Source of the DNA: Paraburkholderia ultramafica
Lineage (GTDB): Bacteria; Pseudomonadota; Gammaproteobacteria; Burkholderiales; Burkholderiaceae
Direction: 5' to 3'
Assembly: GCF_902859915.1 (NCBI RefSeq)
Contig: NZ_CADIKK010000014.1
Coordinates: 1-64,000 of the forward strand
Length of the DNA stretch: 64,000 bases
The first letter of the stretch is position 1. Each line of letters begins with the position of its first letter. Shown here one piece after another: positions 52,103 through 60,263 of the stretch. The notes beneath the pieces were generated by a model. That model saw only the letters and a list, made by a program, of their open reading frames with translations. It was not told where the DNA came from and ran no database searches. A program made the position numbers and the translations under genes.

Positions 52103-53113
52103 TCAATCGGGGTTGGGCGGATAGACGGATGCGCGGTCAGCGAAATAAATGCCGTGAGGAGATCGGCCTACCGCGATTGTGTCGATCAGCTTGCGCGTTG
52201 TCAGGTCGATTACGCCGACGTGACGTGCGAAGCGAAATGTGACCCACAAGTAGCGGCGGTCTGCCGACAGTTCCATATCGTCAGGACCAGGCATCAGACC
52301 CGTTATGTCAGCAGTCTTGGTCAGGTTGTTATAGTCGAGAATGCTGATGGTGCTATCAACGCGATTGGTAACGGCGACGTGCGTACCATCGTCCAGATTG
52401 CGGAAGTTATGCGCGCCGCGTCCCGTCGTAATCTTTTTCACGATGTGCTGCGTGCGCCAGTCGACCACGGTCACATCGTCTTCACCAGTCATGCCGACAA
52501 GCAGATAGCGGTCGCCCGGTGTCATCCAGAGTCCGGCGGGTACCTTACCGACCGGCATCTTCCAGCGCACCGTCTGCGTCGGAAGATCAATCGCGGCAAG
52601 CTCACCGGAGTCTTGCAGCGTCACGAACACAGTCTTGTTGTCAGACGCGAAGGTCATGTGACTCGGCGTCTTTTCTACCGCAACGCGCTTCGCGAGCTGG
52701 AAGTTATGTCCGTCATACCGATAGATATCCACACGATCGAGTCGCAGCGCGGCCGTGACGAACCATTTATGGTCTGGCGAGAAGCCCAACTGATAGGGAT
52801 CTTCGATACCTTCGAGGCGCCGCTGTACGCTTCCAGTGTGCGGATCGAGAAACATCAGGTCGTTCGAGACCGAATTCGCCACAATCAGTGAGCTCCCGTC
52901 GGGCGTAATCATCAGGTGATGTGGCTCCTTCCCCGTGGGTTCGGTCGCGACGACCTTGTGGCCCGCTTCGTCCAGAAGGCTCAAAGTTGCCTCGCCGGAA
53001 TCCAGCACGACGACGCGATCAGCAGCATGGGTAAGAGTCGTTGTGAGAAACGAGGCGCAAAACGAAAGGGCAAGCACCGAACATTTCGCGGTCGGGAAAG
53101 AGGGTGAAGTCAT
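52103..53113 (-). CDS. Secreted YVTN-type beta-propeller protein
   Basis: A 336-aa protein with a Sec signal ending near LTTTLTHAAD. About seven blade repeats follow, for example PHHLMITPDGSSLIVANSVS, SHMTFASDNKTVFVTLQDSG and PDDMELSADRRYLWVTFRFA. This is the YVTN/cytochrome-cd1 heme-d1-like propeller fold, here with no heme or PQQ ligands evident. Related periplasmic proteins are often encoded near PQQ-alcohol dehydrogenase or surface-layer systems, but none is seen here. The role is unknown; ligand binding or protein interaction in the periplasm is likely. Confidence 0.8.
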   Translation of the reverse strand: MTSPSFPTAKCSVLALSFCASFLTTTLTHAADRVVVLDSGEATLSLLDEAGHKVVATEPTGKEPHHLMITPDGSSLIVANSVSNDLMFLDPHTGSVQRRLEGIEDPYQLGFSPDHKWFVTAALRLDRVDIYRYDGHNFQLAKRVAVEKTPSHMTFASDNKTVFVTLQDSGELAAIDLPTQTVRWKMPVGKVPAGLWMTPGDRYLLVGMTGEDDVTVVDWRTQHIVKKITTGRGAHNFRNLDDGTHVAVTNRVDSTISILDYNNLTKTADITGLMPGPDDMELSADRRYLWVTFRFARHVGVIDLTTRKLIDTIAVGRSPHGIYFADRASVYPPNPD

Positions 53114-53380
53114 GGGCGATGCAGCGACACCTTAAGAAGTGAAGGTTCAGGAAGGATTGAACGAGAGAAGCAAGTAGAATAGGCGCCGATCCGGGCGCGT
53201 GGAACGACCGATTCGGAAAGTCTGTTTTGCGCCGTCAGGCACACCGCAACGAGAAAGGCCGGGCGATCGAACCATCGCTGATTGACGCGAGGCTTACGAT
53301 GCCCGCCTGGTGAATCCAGCAGAATGACGTGGTTCGAAACACTGCACAATTGGACACGCGTATGGTGATCGAGTGCTTCT

Positions 53381-53767
53381 TCAATTCGCTCCAACAGTCG
53401 AAACAGACCATTGCGCAGCGCCACCCGGAATGGTGCATCGGGGGTCGCCAATCGCCGTGCCAATCAGACTGAGCAGTGCCGCTAATGTGTTCAGGCAACG
53501 GGAAACGCGTTCAAGGCGTCGGCCAATATGGGAATCGCTTTCGAGCACTGCGGATAGTGAACTCAACGAATCGCGGGAATGAACTGCGTCATCAAGAGCA
53601 TTTGACAGGTGTCTCAGCAAAGCGTGCTCATTTACTTTGAGCGATGGAATGCTGTTGATGGCGATCCGCGCAGTTTCGATTGACTGGTCGACCTGCACGG
53701 CGAGAGCCCACGCGCGCCGAGCGCACTCATCCGGCGACGGGTCCGGCTGTACGACAAGTAGCGCCAT
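53381..53767 (-). CDS. Hypothetical helical protein (128 aa), possibly frameshifted
   Basis: The N-terminal two thirds (RRAWALAVQVDQSIETARIA, EHALLRHLSNALDDAVHSRD, LESDSHIGRRLERVSRCLNT) look like a real helical domain. The last 20 residues do not. Another minus-strand frame, 53463 to 53110 (ALRNGLFRLLERIEEALDHH onward), continues with coding-like character, so the gene may have shifted frame near 53440. There is no recognised family. A ribosome binding site is not obvious. Confidence 0.4.
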   Translation of the reverse strand: MALLVVQPDPSPDECARRAWALAVQVDQSIETARIAINSIPSLKVNEHALLRHLSNALDDAVHSRDSLSSLSAVLESDSHIGRRLERVSRCLNTLAALLSLIGTAIGDPRCTIPGGAAQWSVSTVGAN

Positions 53768-53987
53768 GTCCCGTGCCGAGTCGGCTAACTGGAGCTAGAT
53801 CCGTCGAAGGTCGTAGCGGCTCGGTCCCAAGGGATGGACGCGCCAGATGCTGCAACTCAGTACCGTTAGTCTGCTGAATGATCCGGTTTTCGTGTCTGTC
53901 GACTGCTTGCATTGGCGCTTTGCACCGTGCTCGAGTTCCATATGTTCGATCAAGGTGTCTGGAATCTCTGACTTGTTGCCTCTATCG

Positions 53988-54701
53988 CTATGCCTTCCGG
54001 CGGACTGACTGCAGCAACGGCGGTATTGAAAGAAAAACGATTCCCAGCGCAGAAATCAGCAGGGTCATCTCGCCGACAAGTGCGTAAAGGCCCGCGCCAA
54101 TGACTCCCCCCGCGCAAAAGGCGGTCATCGCCATGACCTTGTGCTTGAGACCATCGATATGGGAGTCTCTGTCGGTCAACGTCTTCCTTTGCAAAGCATG
54201 GGCGACTATTGCGCCGAGATTGACACCGATGTCGGTTGATGTTCCGGAAAAGTGAGTGGTGCGGACGCGGAAGTTCGATACAACGGCCGCAGCCGCATTC
54301 TGAAAGCCCATCAGAAAGCCGAGCCCAAAAACAAGGACCGGTCCGCTACCTGTACGTAAAGTGACGTCGGCAACCGCTAGCACGACGAGCAGCACAGCTT
54401 CAGTCATAAGGATAATCGCGCAGGCTTCGGCGGCGTGCGTCGGGCCGCGCAGTTCCAATAGCACCGCCGACAGCGTTGCACCTGCTATGAACATCGCGAT
54501 GAGCGTCAGAAGCGTAAGAACGGAGCGCACCTCACCAGACGCCATGTTGTCTGCCAGCGAGGTGATATTGCCAGTCATATTCCCGGAAAATACGCCTGCG
54601 ACGCAAAAGCCGGTCGCGTTCAGCACTCCGGCGACGGCAGCCAATGACCACCCGAGCCGCAGCTCGTGATGCGATGAAAGGACAGTGGGCGCTACGGGCA
54701 T
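53988..54701 (-). CDS. DUF1275 (YoaK) family membrane protein
   Basis: A 237-aa inner-membrane protein with six to seven helices. The start LGWSLAAVAGVLNATGFCV and GVFSGNMTGNITSLADNMA match the DUF1275 hallmark (GxxDA/NAxxF...TGN). FGLGFLMGFQNAAAAVVSNF, VRTTHFSGTSTDIGV and the final VGEMTLLISALGIVFLSIPP complete the pattern. The function of the family is not established. It is probably a single gene; no partner is close by. Confidence 0.85.
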   Translation of the reverse strand: MPVAPTVLSSHHELRLGWSLAAVAGVLNATGFCVAGVFSGNMTGNITSLADNMASGEVRSVLTLLTLIAMFIAGATLSAVLLELRGPTHAAEACAIILMTEAVLLVVLAVADVTLRTGSGPVLVFGLGFLMGFQNAAAAVVSNFRVRTTHFSGTSTDIGVNLGAIVAHALQRKTLTDRDSHIDGLKHKVMAMTAFCAGGVIGAGLYALVGEMTLLISALGIVFLSIPPLLQSVRRKA

Positions 54702-55170
54702 TTCTCGGAATCCTTGCTTCGTGCAGCCTGATAGGGGAAGCAGCCGGTTTCGGCGTTCGATGCGATCCGCTGCAGGTTGATATCAGCACAATGGACATCT
54801 GCGTCGGCAATCGCTCCTGAAACCGATTCTAGTGACGACCGCGATATCGTCAGAAGTGCCGTGCTTCGAAATCAGTATTACAGGAAAGGGCCTACCAACG
54901 TAATGCGCGCTGCTTTCGGATCCGGTGTTTTGCCGCTTGAGCCTGAACATGCAAGGTCGCTTGCCGGTATATCCATACAGACATCCTCAGTCATGGCAGT
55001 CATCCCAAACTTGCAAAGCTGTGTTGTCCGGGCAGGTCTTCCGGGATGCAAGGGTTTTACCTATCTTGATCTGGTAATAACACTTGCCGGCGGGTGCTTG
55101 CGACGCAGGGGTTCTTAAAGGCACGCGCGATCCTCCTGGCGAGAGAAATTGTCAACCTGAATGTGAAGCG
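54702..55170. other. Intergenic region upstream of rubredoxin
   Basis: 469 bp without a supported gene. Promoters of the divergent DUF1275 and rubredoxin genes are expected here. No clear hexamer pair or repeat was found. Confidence 0.35.
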
Positions 55171-55368
55171 ATGAGCGAAACAGTCGAACCCTTTTCACCC
55201 GCTAGCCATCTCTGGGTCTGCATCATCTGCGGATGGATCTACGATGAAGCGTCCGGTGTGCCGGAAGACGGCATTCCACCTGGAACACCGTGGAACAACG
55301 TCCCGGACAGCTGGGTATGCCCATTGTGCGACGCGAAAAAGAACGAGTTCGAGATGGTGCGTATATAG
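55171..55368 (+). CDS. Rubredoxin
   Basis: A 65-aa rubredoxin with the two iron-binding knuckles Cys17-x-x-Cys20 (VCIICGWIYDEA) and Cys50-x-x-Cys53 (SWVCPLCDAKK), and the family core GVPEDGIPPGTPWNNVPDSW. It is a small cytoplasmic electron carrier for a reductase or oxygenase such as alkane hydroxylase. No such partner gene is adjacent. The next gene, 58 bp downstream on the same strand, is a cyclopropane fatty acid synthase, an odd neighbour that could hint at lipid-linked redox work. The ATG has only a weak ribosome binding site. Confidence 0.92.
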   Translation: MSETVEPFSPASHLWVCIICGWIYDEASGVPEDGIPPGTPWNNVPDSWVCPLCDAKKNEFEMVRI

Positions 55369-55426
55369 AAAAGGCTGTGAACGGGTCGCGTGACGCCATG
55401 CGTTGCACCGAGGACTTACGGGTCAG

Positions 55427-56701
55427 ATGACGGATTCGGGGAATACGAGAATGATTTACGAAAAGAAATTGAGTGGATGGGTGGAAACCGTGCGAACGAA
55501 CACGAACCTGCCAGTTCGCCTCGTCTTATGGAATGGGCGGCACTTCGATTTCGGGACTTTCGCGGCTCCGCAGGTGACAATGAAGGTGAACAGCGCGTCC
55601 GCGCTGCCCCTCCTGCTCGAACCAAGCCTCGACAATCTCGGCGAGGCGTATGTGAAGGGCAAGATCGACATCGAAGGCAAGCTGTCCGACATCATCAACA
55701 TCGGCTATTCGCTTGCGCGCAGCACGGTCACCAGTGCCAGCAAGCTTGCGCGCGTGCGGCGCTACTTCAATCACTCGAAAACGTCGGACAAGAAAGCGAT
55801 CCAGTATCACTACGACGTCTCGAACGAGTTCTACAAGCTGTGGCTCGACGAGAACATGGTGTACTCGTGCGCGTACTTCGAGAACGGCGACGAAGATCTC
55901 GCCACCGCGCAGATCAAGAAGATCGATCACATCCTGACGAAGATCCAGGTCCAGCCGGGTCAGCGTCTGCTCGACATCGGCTGCGGCTGGGGCGCGCTCG
56001 TGCTGCGCGCGGCGCAGAAGTTCGGCGCGAAGTGCGTCGGCGTGACGCTGTCGCAGAACCAGTTCGACCTCGCGACGCAGCGCGTGAAAGCAGCCGGGCT
56101 CGAAGGCCAGATCGAAATCCGGCTGCAGGACTATCGCGATGTCGAAGGCCAGTTCGACCGCATCACGAGCGTCGGCATGTTCGAGCACGTGGGCCGCAAG
56201 AATTTGCCCGCGTACTTCCAGAAGATCCGCGACCTGCTCACCGATGACGGCATCGCGATGAATCACGGCATCACGTCGGCGGATTACGACAGCGGCGAAA
56301 CGGCGCTCGGCGGCCGCGAGTTCATCGACAGATACGTGTTCCCCGACGGCGAACTGCCCCACATCAGCCTCGCGCTCGAATCGATGCAGCGCGGTGGGCT
56401 CGAAGCGGTTGACGTCGAAAGCCTGCGCCGTCACTATGCGCACACGCTCGATATCTGGGCCGAGAACTTCGAGGCCACGACTGCACAGGCAAAGCAGCTC
56501 GTCGACGACGAGAAGTTCCGCATCTGGCGCGTGTATCTCGCGGGCTGCGCGTATGCATTCGAAAACGACGACGCGTCGATCTATCAGGTGGTGTGCCGCA
56601 AGGCAGGACGCAGCGCGAAGACACTGCCGTGGTCGCGCCGCTATATCTACAATGAATTGGAGCAAGCCCACAGGATAGCGACAGCAATTCGCCATGGTTA
56701 G
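55427..56701 (+). CDS. cfa: Cyclopropane-fatty-acyl-phospholipid synthase
   Basis: An SAM-dependent enzyme of about 424 aa that adds a methylene bridge to unsaturated acyl chains of membrane phospholipids. The N-terminal lipid-binding part includes GEAYVKGKIDIEGKLSDIIN. The catalytic domain has AIQYHYDVSNEFYKLWLDEN, YSCAYFENGDEDL, the SAM motif LLDIGCGWGALVLRAAQKFG, SVGMFEHVGRKN and YVFPDGELP. The first codon is uncertain: ATG at 55427 (GAGGA upstream) or ATG at 55451 (GGGGAA upstream). It may be cotranscribed with rubredoxin. Codon bias is strong, unlike the genes just before it. Confidence 0.92.
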   Translation: MTDSGNTRMIYEKKLSGWVETVRTNTNLPVRLVLWNGRHFDFGTFAAPQVTMKVNSASALPLLLEPSLDNLGEAYVKGKIDIEGKLSDIINIGYSLARSTVTSASKLARVRRYFNHSKTSDKKAIQYHYDVSNEFYKLWLDENMVYSCAYFENGDEDLATAQIKKIDHILTKIQVQPGQRLLDIGCGWGALVLRAAQKFGAKCVGVTLSQNQFDLATQRVKAAGLEGQIEIRLQDYRDVEGQFDRITSVGMFEHVGRKNLPAYFQKIRDLLTDDGIAMNHGITSADYDSGETALGGREFIDRYVFPDGELPHISLALESMQRGGLEAVDVESLRRHYAHTLDIWAENFEATTAQAKQLVDDEKFRIWRVYLAGCAYAFENDDASIYQVVCRKAGRSAKTLPWSRRYIYNELEQAHRIATAIRHG

Positions 56702-56854
56702 AAATTCGGCATTCGACGCATGAGTGCATTGTTATGAAATACGCTCCATGACTCATGCTGGCACCAACACATGACAGGTTCCGGGTCGGACCTCTAGGAT
56801 TTTGCTCCGATTTCGGGTGGCAAGTATGACCGCTACAAGGCTCTCAAATTGAAT

Positions 56855-57064
56855 ATGTTGTCGCACCACGGCAGGCTTCGGCGCCTTCTGAGCGCCCATG
56901 AATTTGCCGCGCTGCTGTTGCTCTCATCTGCGCCCGTAGAGCTGACATCCGGTACCGCCGATTATCTTGAATTGGTGGATGCGGGACTCGTGCAGATCAT
57001 CGACACGCAGTTTGCGCTCACAGACGAAGGCAGTATGGTGCTGACTCGCCTTGCCGCACTTTGA
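56855..57064 (+). CDS. Conserved small protein, winged-helix-like (69 aa)
   Basis: MLSHHGRLRRLLSAHEFAAL is followed by LLLSSAPVELTSGTADYLEL, VDAGLVQIIDTQFALTDEGS and MVLTRLAAL. The LVDAGLVQII...FALTDEG part is typical of a winged-helix recognition helix and wing. No enzyme motif. The ATG at 56855 has only an AAGG upstream. It lies between cfa and an IS fragment. Function unknown; a small regulator is possible. Confidence 0.5.
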   Translation: MLSHHGRLRRLLSAHEFAALLLLSSAPVELTSGTADYLELVDAGLVQIIDTQFALTDEGSMVLTRLAAL

Positions 57065-57276
57065 TGAACGTTTTTGCACGCGGCGCTAACCTCCGCCGCA
57101 CGATGTTCCGCATCAAGCAAAACTGTCTTTCCGACTTGGGCTCTTGCAGCGCGTGGTTCTTCTTTTACGTACAGATGCTCAAACTTCTGGTACGTCAGGC
57201 GCTGCCGTACGGCTTTGTTCGGAAGGGGGACGGGTGTTAAGAATCGCAAGATCAAGGGGCGCGTGGATCAAAGCGG

Positions 57277-57755
57277 ATGCCGTACAAAGCCAGACTCAAA
57301 GACGGTCAGGAGCGTAAGCGCAAAAAACCTGACTATCGGGTGACGAACTGTCGTGAATACAACGAGAGTCTGAAGAAGCGTGGAAAAATCGGCCTCTATT
57401 TTCCCGATGGCGATCTCAAGGCGCAATTCATCACGGCGTCGCCGTATGTGCGCGGAGTGTCTGGACGGCTGCCGTCGTACAGCCGGCCGTACGTTGAACT
57501 GATCTATACGTTCTACCGGCTGTTCGGCTGGGGAATGCGGCAAATCACCGCTATATGGAAGATTACTGGGCTGCCCGGGGGCTGGACATCCCGGTTCCCA
57601 GCTTCGGCCACCTGTGTGATCTGTTTGCCGCGCTGGACGTCAAGCTCACGCAACGGTGCGAACGACTGGCCGACGGCGAGGACGTGAGCATCATCGTCGA
57701 CAGTACGGGGATGAGTTTCGGCCGGGCCAGTGTCGGACGGCAATTCATCGGCTGA
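57277..57755 (+). mobile_element. Truncated IS5-type insertion sequence
   Basis: Holds the first half of an IS5-family transposase in two frames and nothing of the second half, including the rest of the DDE catalytic core. The 3' break lies between about 57735 and the end of the convergent regulator gene at 57762, so the regulator's 3' end directly follows the break. Terminal inverted repeats could not be identified. Confidence 0.75.
57277..57755 (+). pseudogene. IS5-type transposase, frameshifted and 3'-truncated
   Basis: Frame one reads MPYKARLKDGQERKRKKPDY, RVTNCREYNESLKKRGKIGL through to LFGWGMRQITA. It then goes wrong exactly where a single inserted base in ATCACCGCTATATG would restore YMEDYWAARGLDIPVPSF. 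Frame two continues to FGHLCDLFAALDVKLTQRCE and VSIIVDSTGMSFGRASV, then stops after RQFIG. The Asp in IIVDSTG is probably the first catalytic residue. The element is therefore inactive. Confidence 0.8.
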
Positions 57756-57761
57756 TGTACT

Positions 57762-58553
57762 TCAAGTCCACCCCTCGAGACGCAACGTGGACCGCACGAG
57801 CCGCTGCTCTTCCTGTTCGATTTCCTTGAAGCTCTCGCGCACGCTCCTGATATGCTGGCTCGCCGCCCGGCGCGCCTGCTCCGGCAGCTTGCCCGTTACC
57901 GCGTTATAGAGGCGCGCGTGCTGCCGGTCGATAAGCCGCTTCTGCGGCTCGCGGTGATACAGGTTGTTCACCGATGCGAACACCGAACTCAGCATCAGAT
58001 CGTTTAGCGTAGCGAGCGTATGCACGAGCACCGGGTTGTGCGACGCCTCGCAGATCGCGAGGTGGAACGCATGATCGAGGCGCGCATGCGTTGATGCATC
58101 CGTCTCTTCCTTATGGCCGGCCACCATCTCGTCGTAGCGGCGTGTGATCATGATGTAGTCGGCGGGCGTGCCGCGCAGCGCCGCAAGCCGAGCCGATTCG
58201 GCTTCGAGCATCTCGCGCACTTCGAGCAAGTCATACAGCGTGCGCGGTTGCGATCCGAGCAGATGCATCAGCGGCGTTTGCGCCGGCTCGGCGGTCAGCT
58301 TTGCGACGAACGAACCCTTCCCTTGTGCTGTGTCGATCAGTCCCCGCGCGCGCAGGATCTTCAGCCCCTCCCGCAGCGCCGTTCGCGACACGCCAAGCTT
58401 TTCCGTCAGGCGACGCTCTGACGGCAGCGTCTGCCCCTGTTTCAGCACGCCGTCGACAATCAGCCGCTCGATGCGCTCGACGACCACGTCCGCGAGTTGC
58501 CGCCTGCCTTCCTGTTCTGTCTCTTCCACGGTGTTCAGCACTGGTATGACCAC
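57762..58553 (-). CDS. glcC: GntR/FCD-family regulator of glycolate genes (GlcC-like)
   Basis: A 263-aa FadR-subfamily regulator. The winged helix-turn-helix is RIERLIVDGVLKQGQTLPSE, TEKLGVSRTALREGLKILRA and GLIDTAQGKGSFVAKL. The FCD effector domain follows, with LYDLLEVREMLEAESARLAA and metal-binding His positions in LDHAFHLAICEASHN and ASQHIRSVRES. It is divergent from glcDEF, as GlcC is in E. coli. The first codon is GTG at 58553 (ribosome binding site not obvious). A TGGTATGACCA operator overlaps codons 1-4, pointing to self-control. An IS fragment adjoins its 3' end. Confidence 0.82.
   Translation of the reverse strand: MVIPVLNTVEETEQEGRRQLADVVVERIERLIVDGVLKQGQTLPSERRLTEKLGVSRTALREGLKILRARGLIDTAQGKGSFVAKLTAEPAQTPLMHLLGSQPRTLYDLLEVREMLEAESARLAALRGTPADYIMITRRYDEMVAGHKEETDASTHARLDHAFHLAICEASHNPVLVHTLATLNDLMLSSVFASVNNLYHREPQKRLIDRQHARLYNAVTGKLPEQARRAASQHIRSVRESFKEIEQEEQRLVRSTLRLEGWT
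58542..58552. promoter_or_regulatory. Predicted GlcC/FadR-type operator 1
   Basis: TGGTATGACCA fits the TNGTNNNACNA palindrome bound by LldR/GlcC-type FCD regulators. It overlaps the start of the regulator gene. Confidence 0.5.
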
Positions 58554-58650
58554 TTTTGTATGCTAGCACGGTAGCGGGTAAGTGTTTGTCCTGGACCATT
58601 TGAAACACATGACTTAAGCGATCCCGGCAAGAAAGACACCCTCAAAAAAC

Positions 58651-58661
58651 TGGTATTACCA
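58651..58661. promoter_or_regulatory. Predicted GlcC/FadR-type operator 2
   Basis: TGGTATTACCA is a second, fully palindromic match to TNGTNNNACNA, 109 bp from the first and about 100 bp before glcD. Two matching sites in the divergent region fit DNA looping or separate control of each side. Confidence 0.6.
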
Positions 58662-58763
58662 CCATGAAATATTTCGACATGACCGCCCCGACCCGCAACA
58701 ATCGGGAAAACATGCAGCCAATCCGAAGCTCGCAAGAAGCCGCGGACCCACAGGAGACATCGC

Positions 58764-60263
58764 ATGACCTACACCTACGACGAGAGGCTCGACGGCCCGC
58801 TTCGCGATCACGACAAAGCCGTGATCGTGCGCGAGCTGCAGACACTTCTTCCCGATCTGCAGCTTCTGCATGAAAAGGAAGACCTCCGGCCGTTCGAATG
58901 TGACGGCTTGTCCGCCTACCGCATCACGCCGATGCTCGTCGCCCTGCCCGGCACCATCGGCGAGGTTCAGACGCTGTTGAAGTACGCGTCGGCGCACGGT
59001 GTACCCGTGGTCGCACGAGGCGCGGGCACCGGGCTTTCCGGGGGCGCCTTGCCGCTGGAAAAAGGCATCCTCCTCGTGATGGCGCGCTTCAACCGCATCC
59101 TCGAAATCGATGCCGAAGCCGGCACCGCCCGCGTGCAGCCGGGCGTGCGCAATCTCGCGATTTCGCAGGCAGCCACACCTCATGGGCTTTACTACGCGCC
59201 CGATCCGTCATCGCAGATCGCGTGCTCGATCGGCGGCAATGTCGCCGAGAACGCGGGCGGCGTACATTGCCTCAAGTACGGGCTGACGGTCCACAACATC
59301 CTGAAGGTCGAGATCGTGACGATCGACGGAGAGCGGCTCACGCTCGGCTCCGAAGCGCTCGACTCGCCCGGCTTCGATCTGCTCGCGCTCTTCACCGGTT
59401 CGGAGGGGATGCTCGGCGTCGTGGTTGAAGTTACCGTGAAATTGCTGACCAGGCCGCAGAGTGCAAAGGTGCTGCTCGCGAGTTTCGACGACATCGAAAA
59501 GGCCGGCGATGCAGTAGCGCAGATCATCGGCGCGGGCGTGATCCCGGGCGGTCTCGAAATGATGGACAACCTCGCAATCCGCGCGGCGGAGGACTTCATT
59601 CGCGCAGGCTATCCAGTCGATGCCGAAGCGTTGTTGCTGTGCGAAGTCGACGGCGCGGAATCGGACGTTCAGGAAGACTGCGAGCGCGTCGAGATGCTGC
59701 TGCGGGCGGCAGGCGCGACCGATATCCGCCTCGCAAAGAACGAAGCCGAACGCCAGCGCTTCTGGGCGGGTCGCAAGAACGCGTTTCCGGCCGTTGGCCG
59801 CATCTCGCCCGACTACTATTGCATGGACGGCACGATTCCGCGCCGCGAGCTGTCGCGCGTGCTGCGGGGCATCGCGGAGTTGTCGGCGCAATACGGGTTG
59901 CGCGTCGCGAACGTGTTCCACGCCGGCGACGGCAACATGCATCCGCTGATCCTCTTCGATGCCAACGCACCCGGCGAAATGGACCGCGCCGAAGCGATCG
60001 GCGCGCGCATCCTCGAGCTGTGCGTCGCGGTGGGCGGCAGCATCACGGGGGAACACGGCGTCGGACGCGAGAAGATCAACCAGATGTGCGCGCAGTTCAA
60101 CCGCGACGAACTGACGTTCTTCCACGCGGTCAAGGCCGCCTTCGATCCCGAGGGGCTCCTCAATCCCGGCAAGAACGTGCCGACGCTGCATCGCTGCGCC
60201 GAGTTCGGCTCGATGCATGTGCATCACGGCGCGTTGCCCTTTCCCGAACTGGAGCGCTTCTGA
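58764..60263 (+). CDS. glcD: Glycolate oxidase FAD-linked subunit GlcD
   Basis: A 499-aa FAD-binding (VAO/PCMH-type) subunit that oxidises glycolate to glyoxylate. The FAD domain shows TPMLVALPGTIGEVQTLLKY, VVARGAGTGLSGGALPLEKG and SIGGNVAENAGGVHCLKYGL. The C-terminal cap carries RVANVFHAGDGNMHPLILFD, SITGEHGVGREKINQM and FDPEGLLNPGKNVP. AGGAG lies 8 nt before the ATG. It overlaps glcE by one nucleotide (TGATG), so the products are made together as a complex with GlcE and GlcF. Confidence 0.95.
   Translation: MTYTYDERLDGPLRDHDKAVIVRELQTLLPDLQLLHEKEDLRPFECDGLSAYRITPMLVALPGTIGEVQTLLKYASAHGVPVVARGAGTGLSGGALPLEKGILLVMARFNRILEIDAEAGTARVQPGVRNLAISQAATPHGLYYAPDPSSQIACSIGGNVAENAGGVHCLKYGLTVHNILKVEIVTIDGERLTLGSEALDSPGFDLLALFTGSEGMLGVVVEVTVKLLTRPQSAKVLLASFDDIEKAGDAVAQIIGAGVIPGGLEMMDNLAIRAAEDFIRAGYPVDAEALLLCEVDGAESDVQEDCERVEMLLRAAGATDIRLAKNEAERQRFWAGRKNAFPAVGRISPDYYCMDGTIPRRELSRVLRGIAELSAQYGLRVANVFHAGDGNMHPLILFDANAPGEMDRAEAIGARILELCVAVGGSITGEHGVGREKINQMCAQFNRDELTFFHAVKAAFDPEGLLNPGKNVPTLHRCAEFGSMHVHHGALPFPELERF

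Noticed and set aside
56962..57255. Minus-strand frame beside the IS fragment
   Set aside because: Part looks coding (AVRQRLTYQKFEHLYVKEEP), but it runs antisense into the small gene at 56855 and has no good start; not enough to call a gene.
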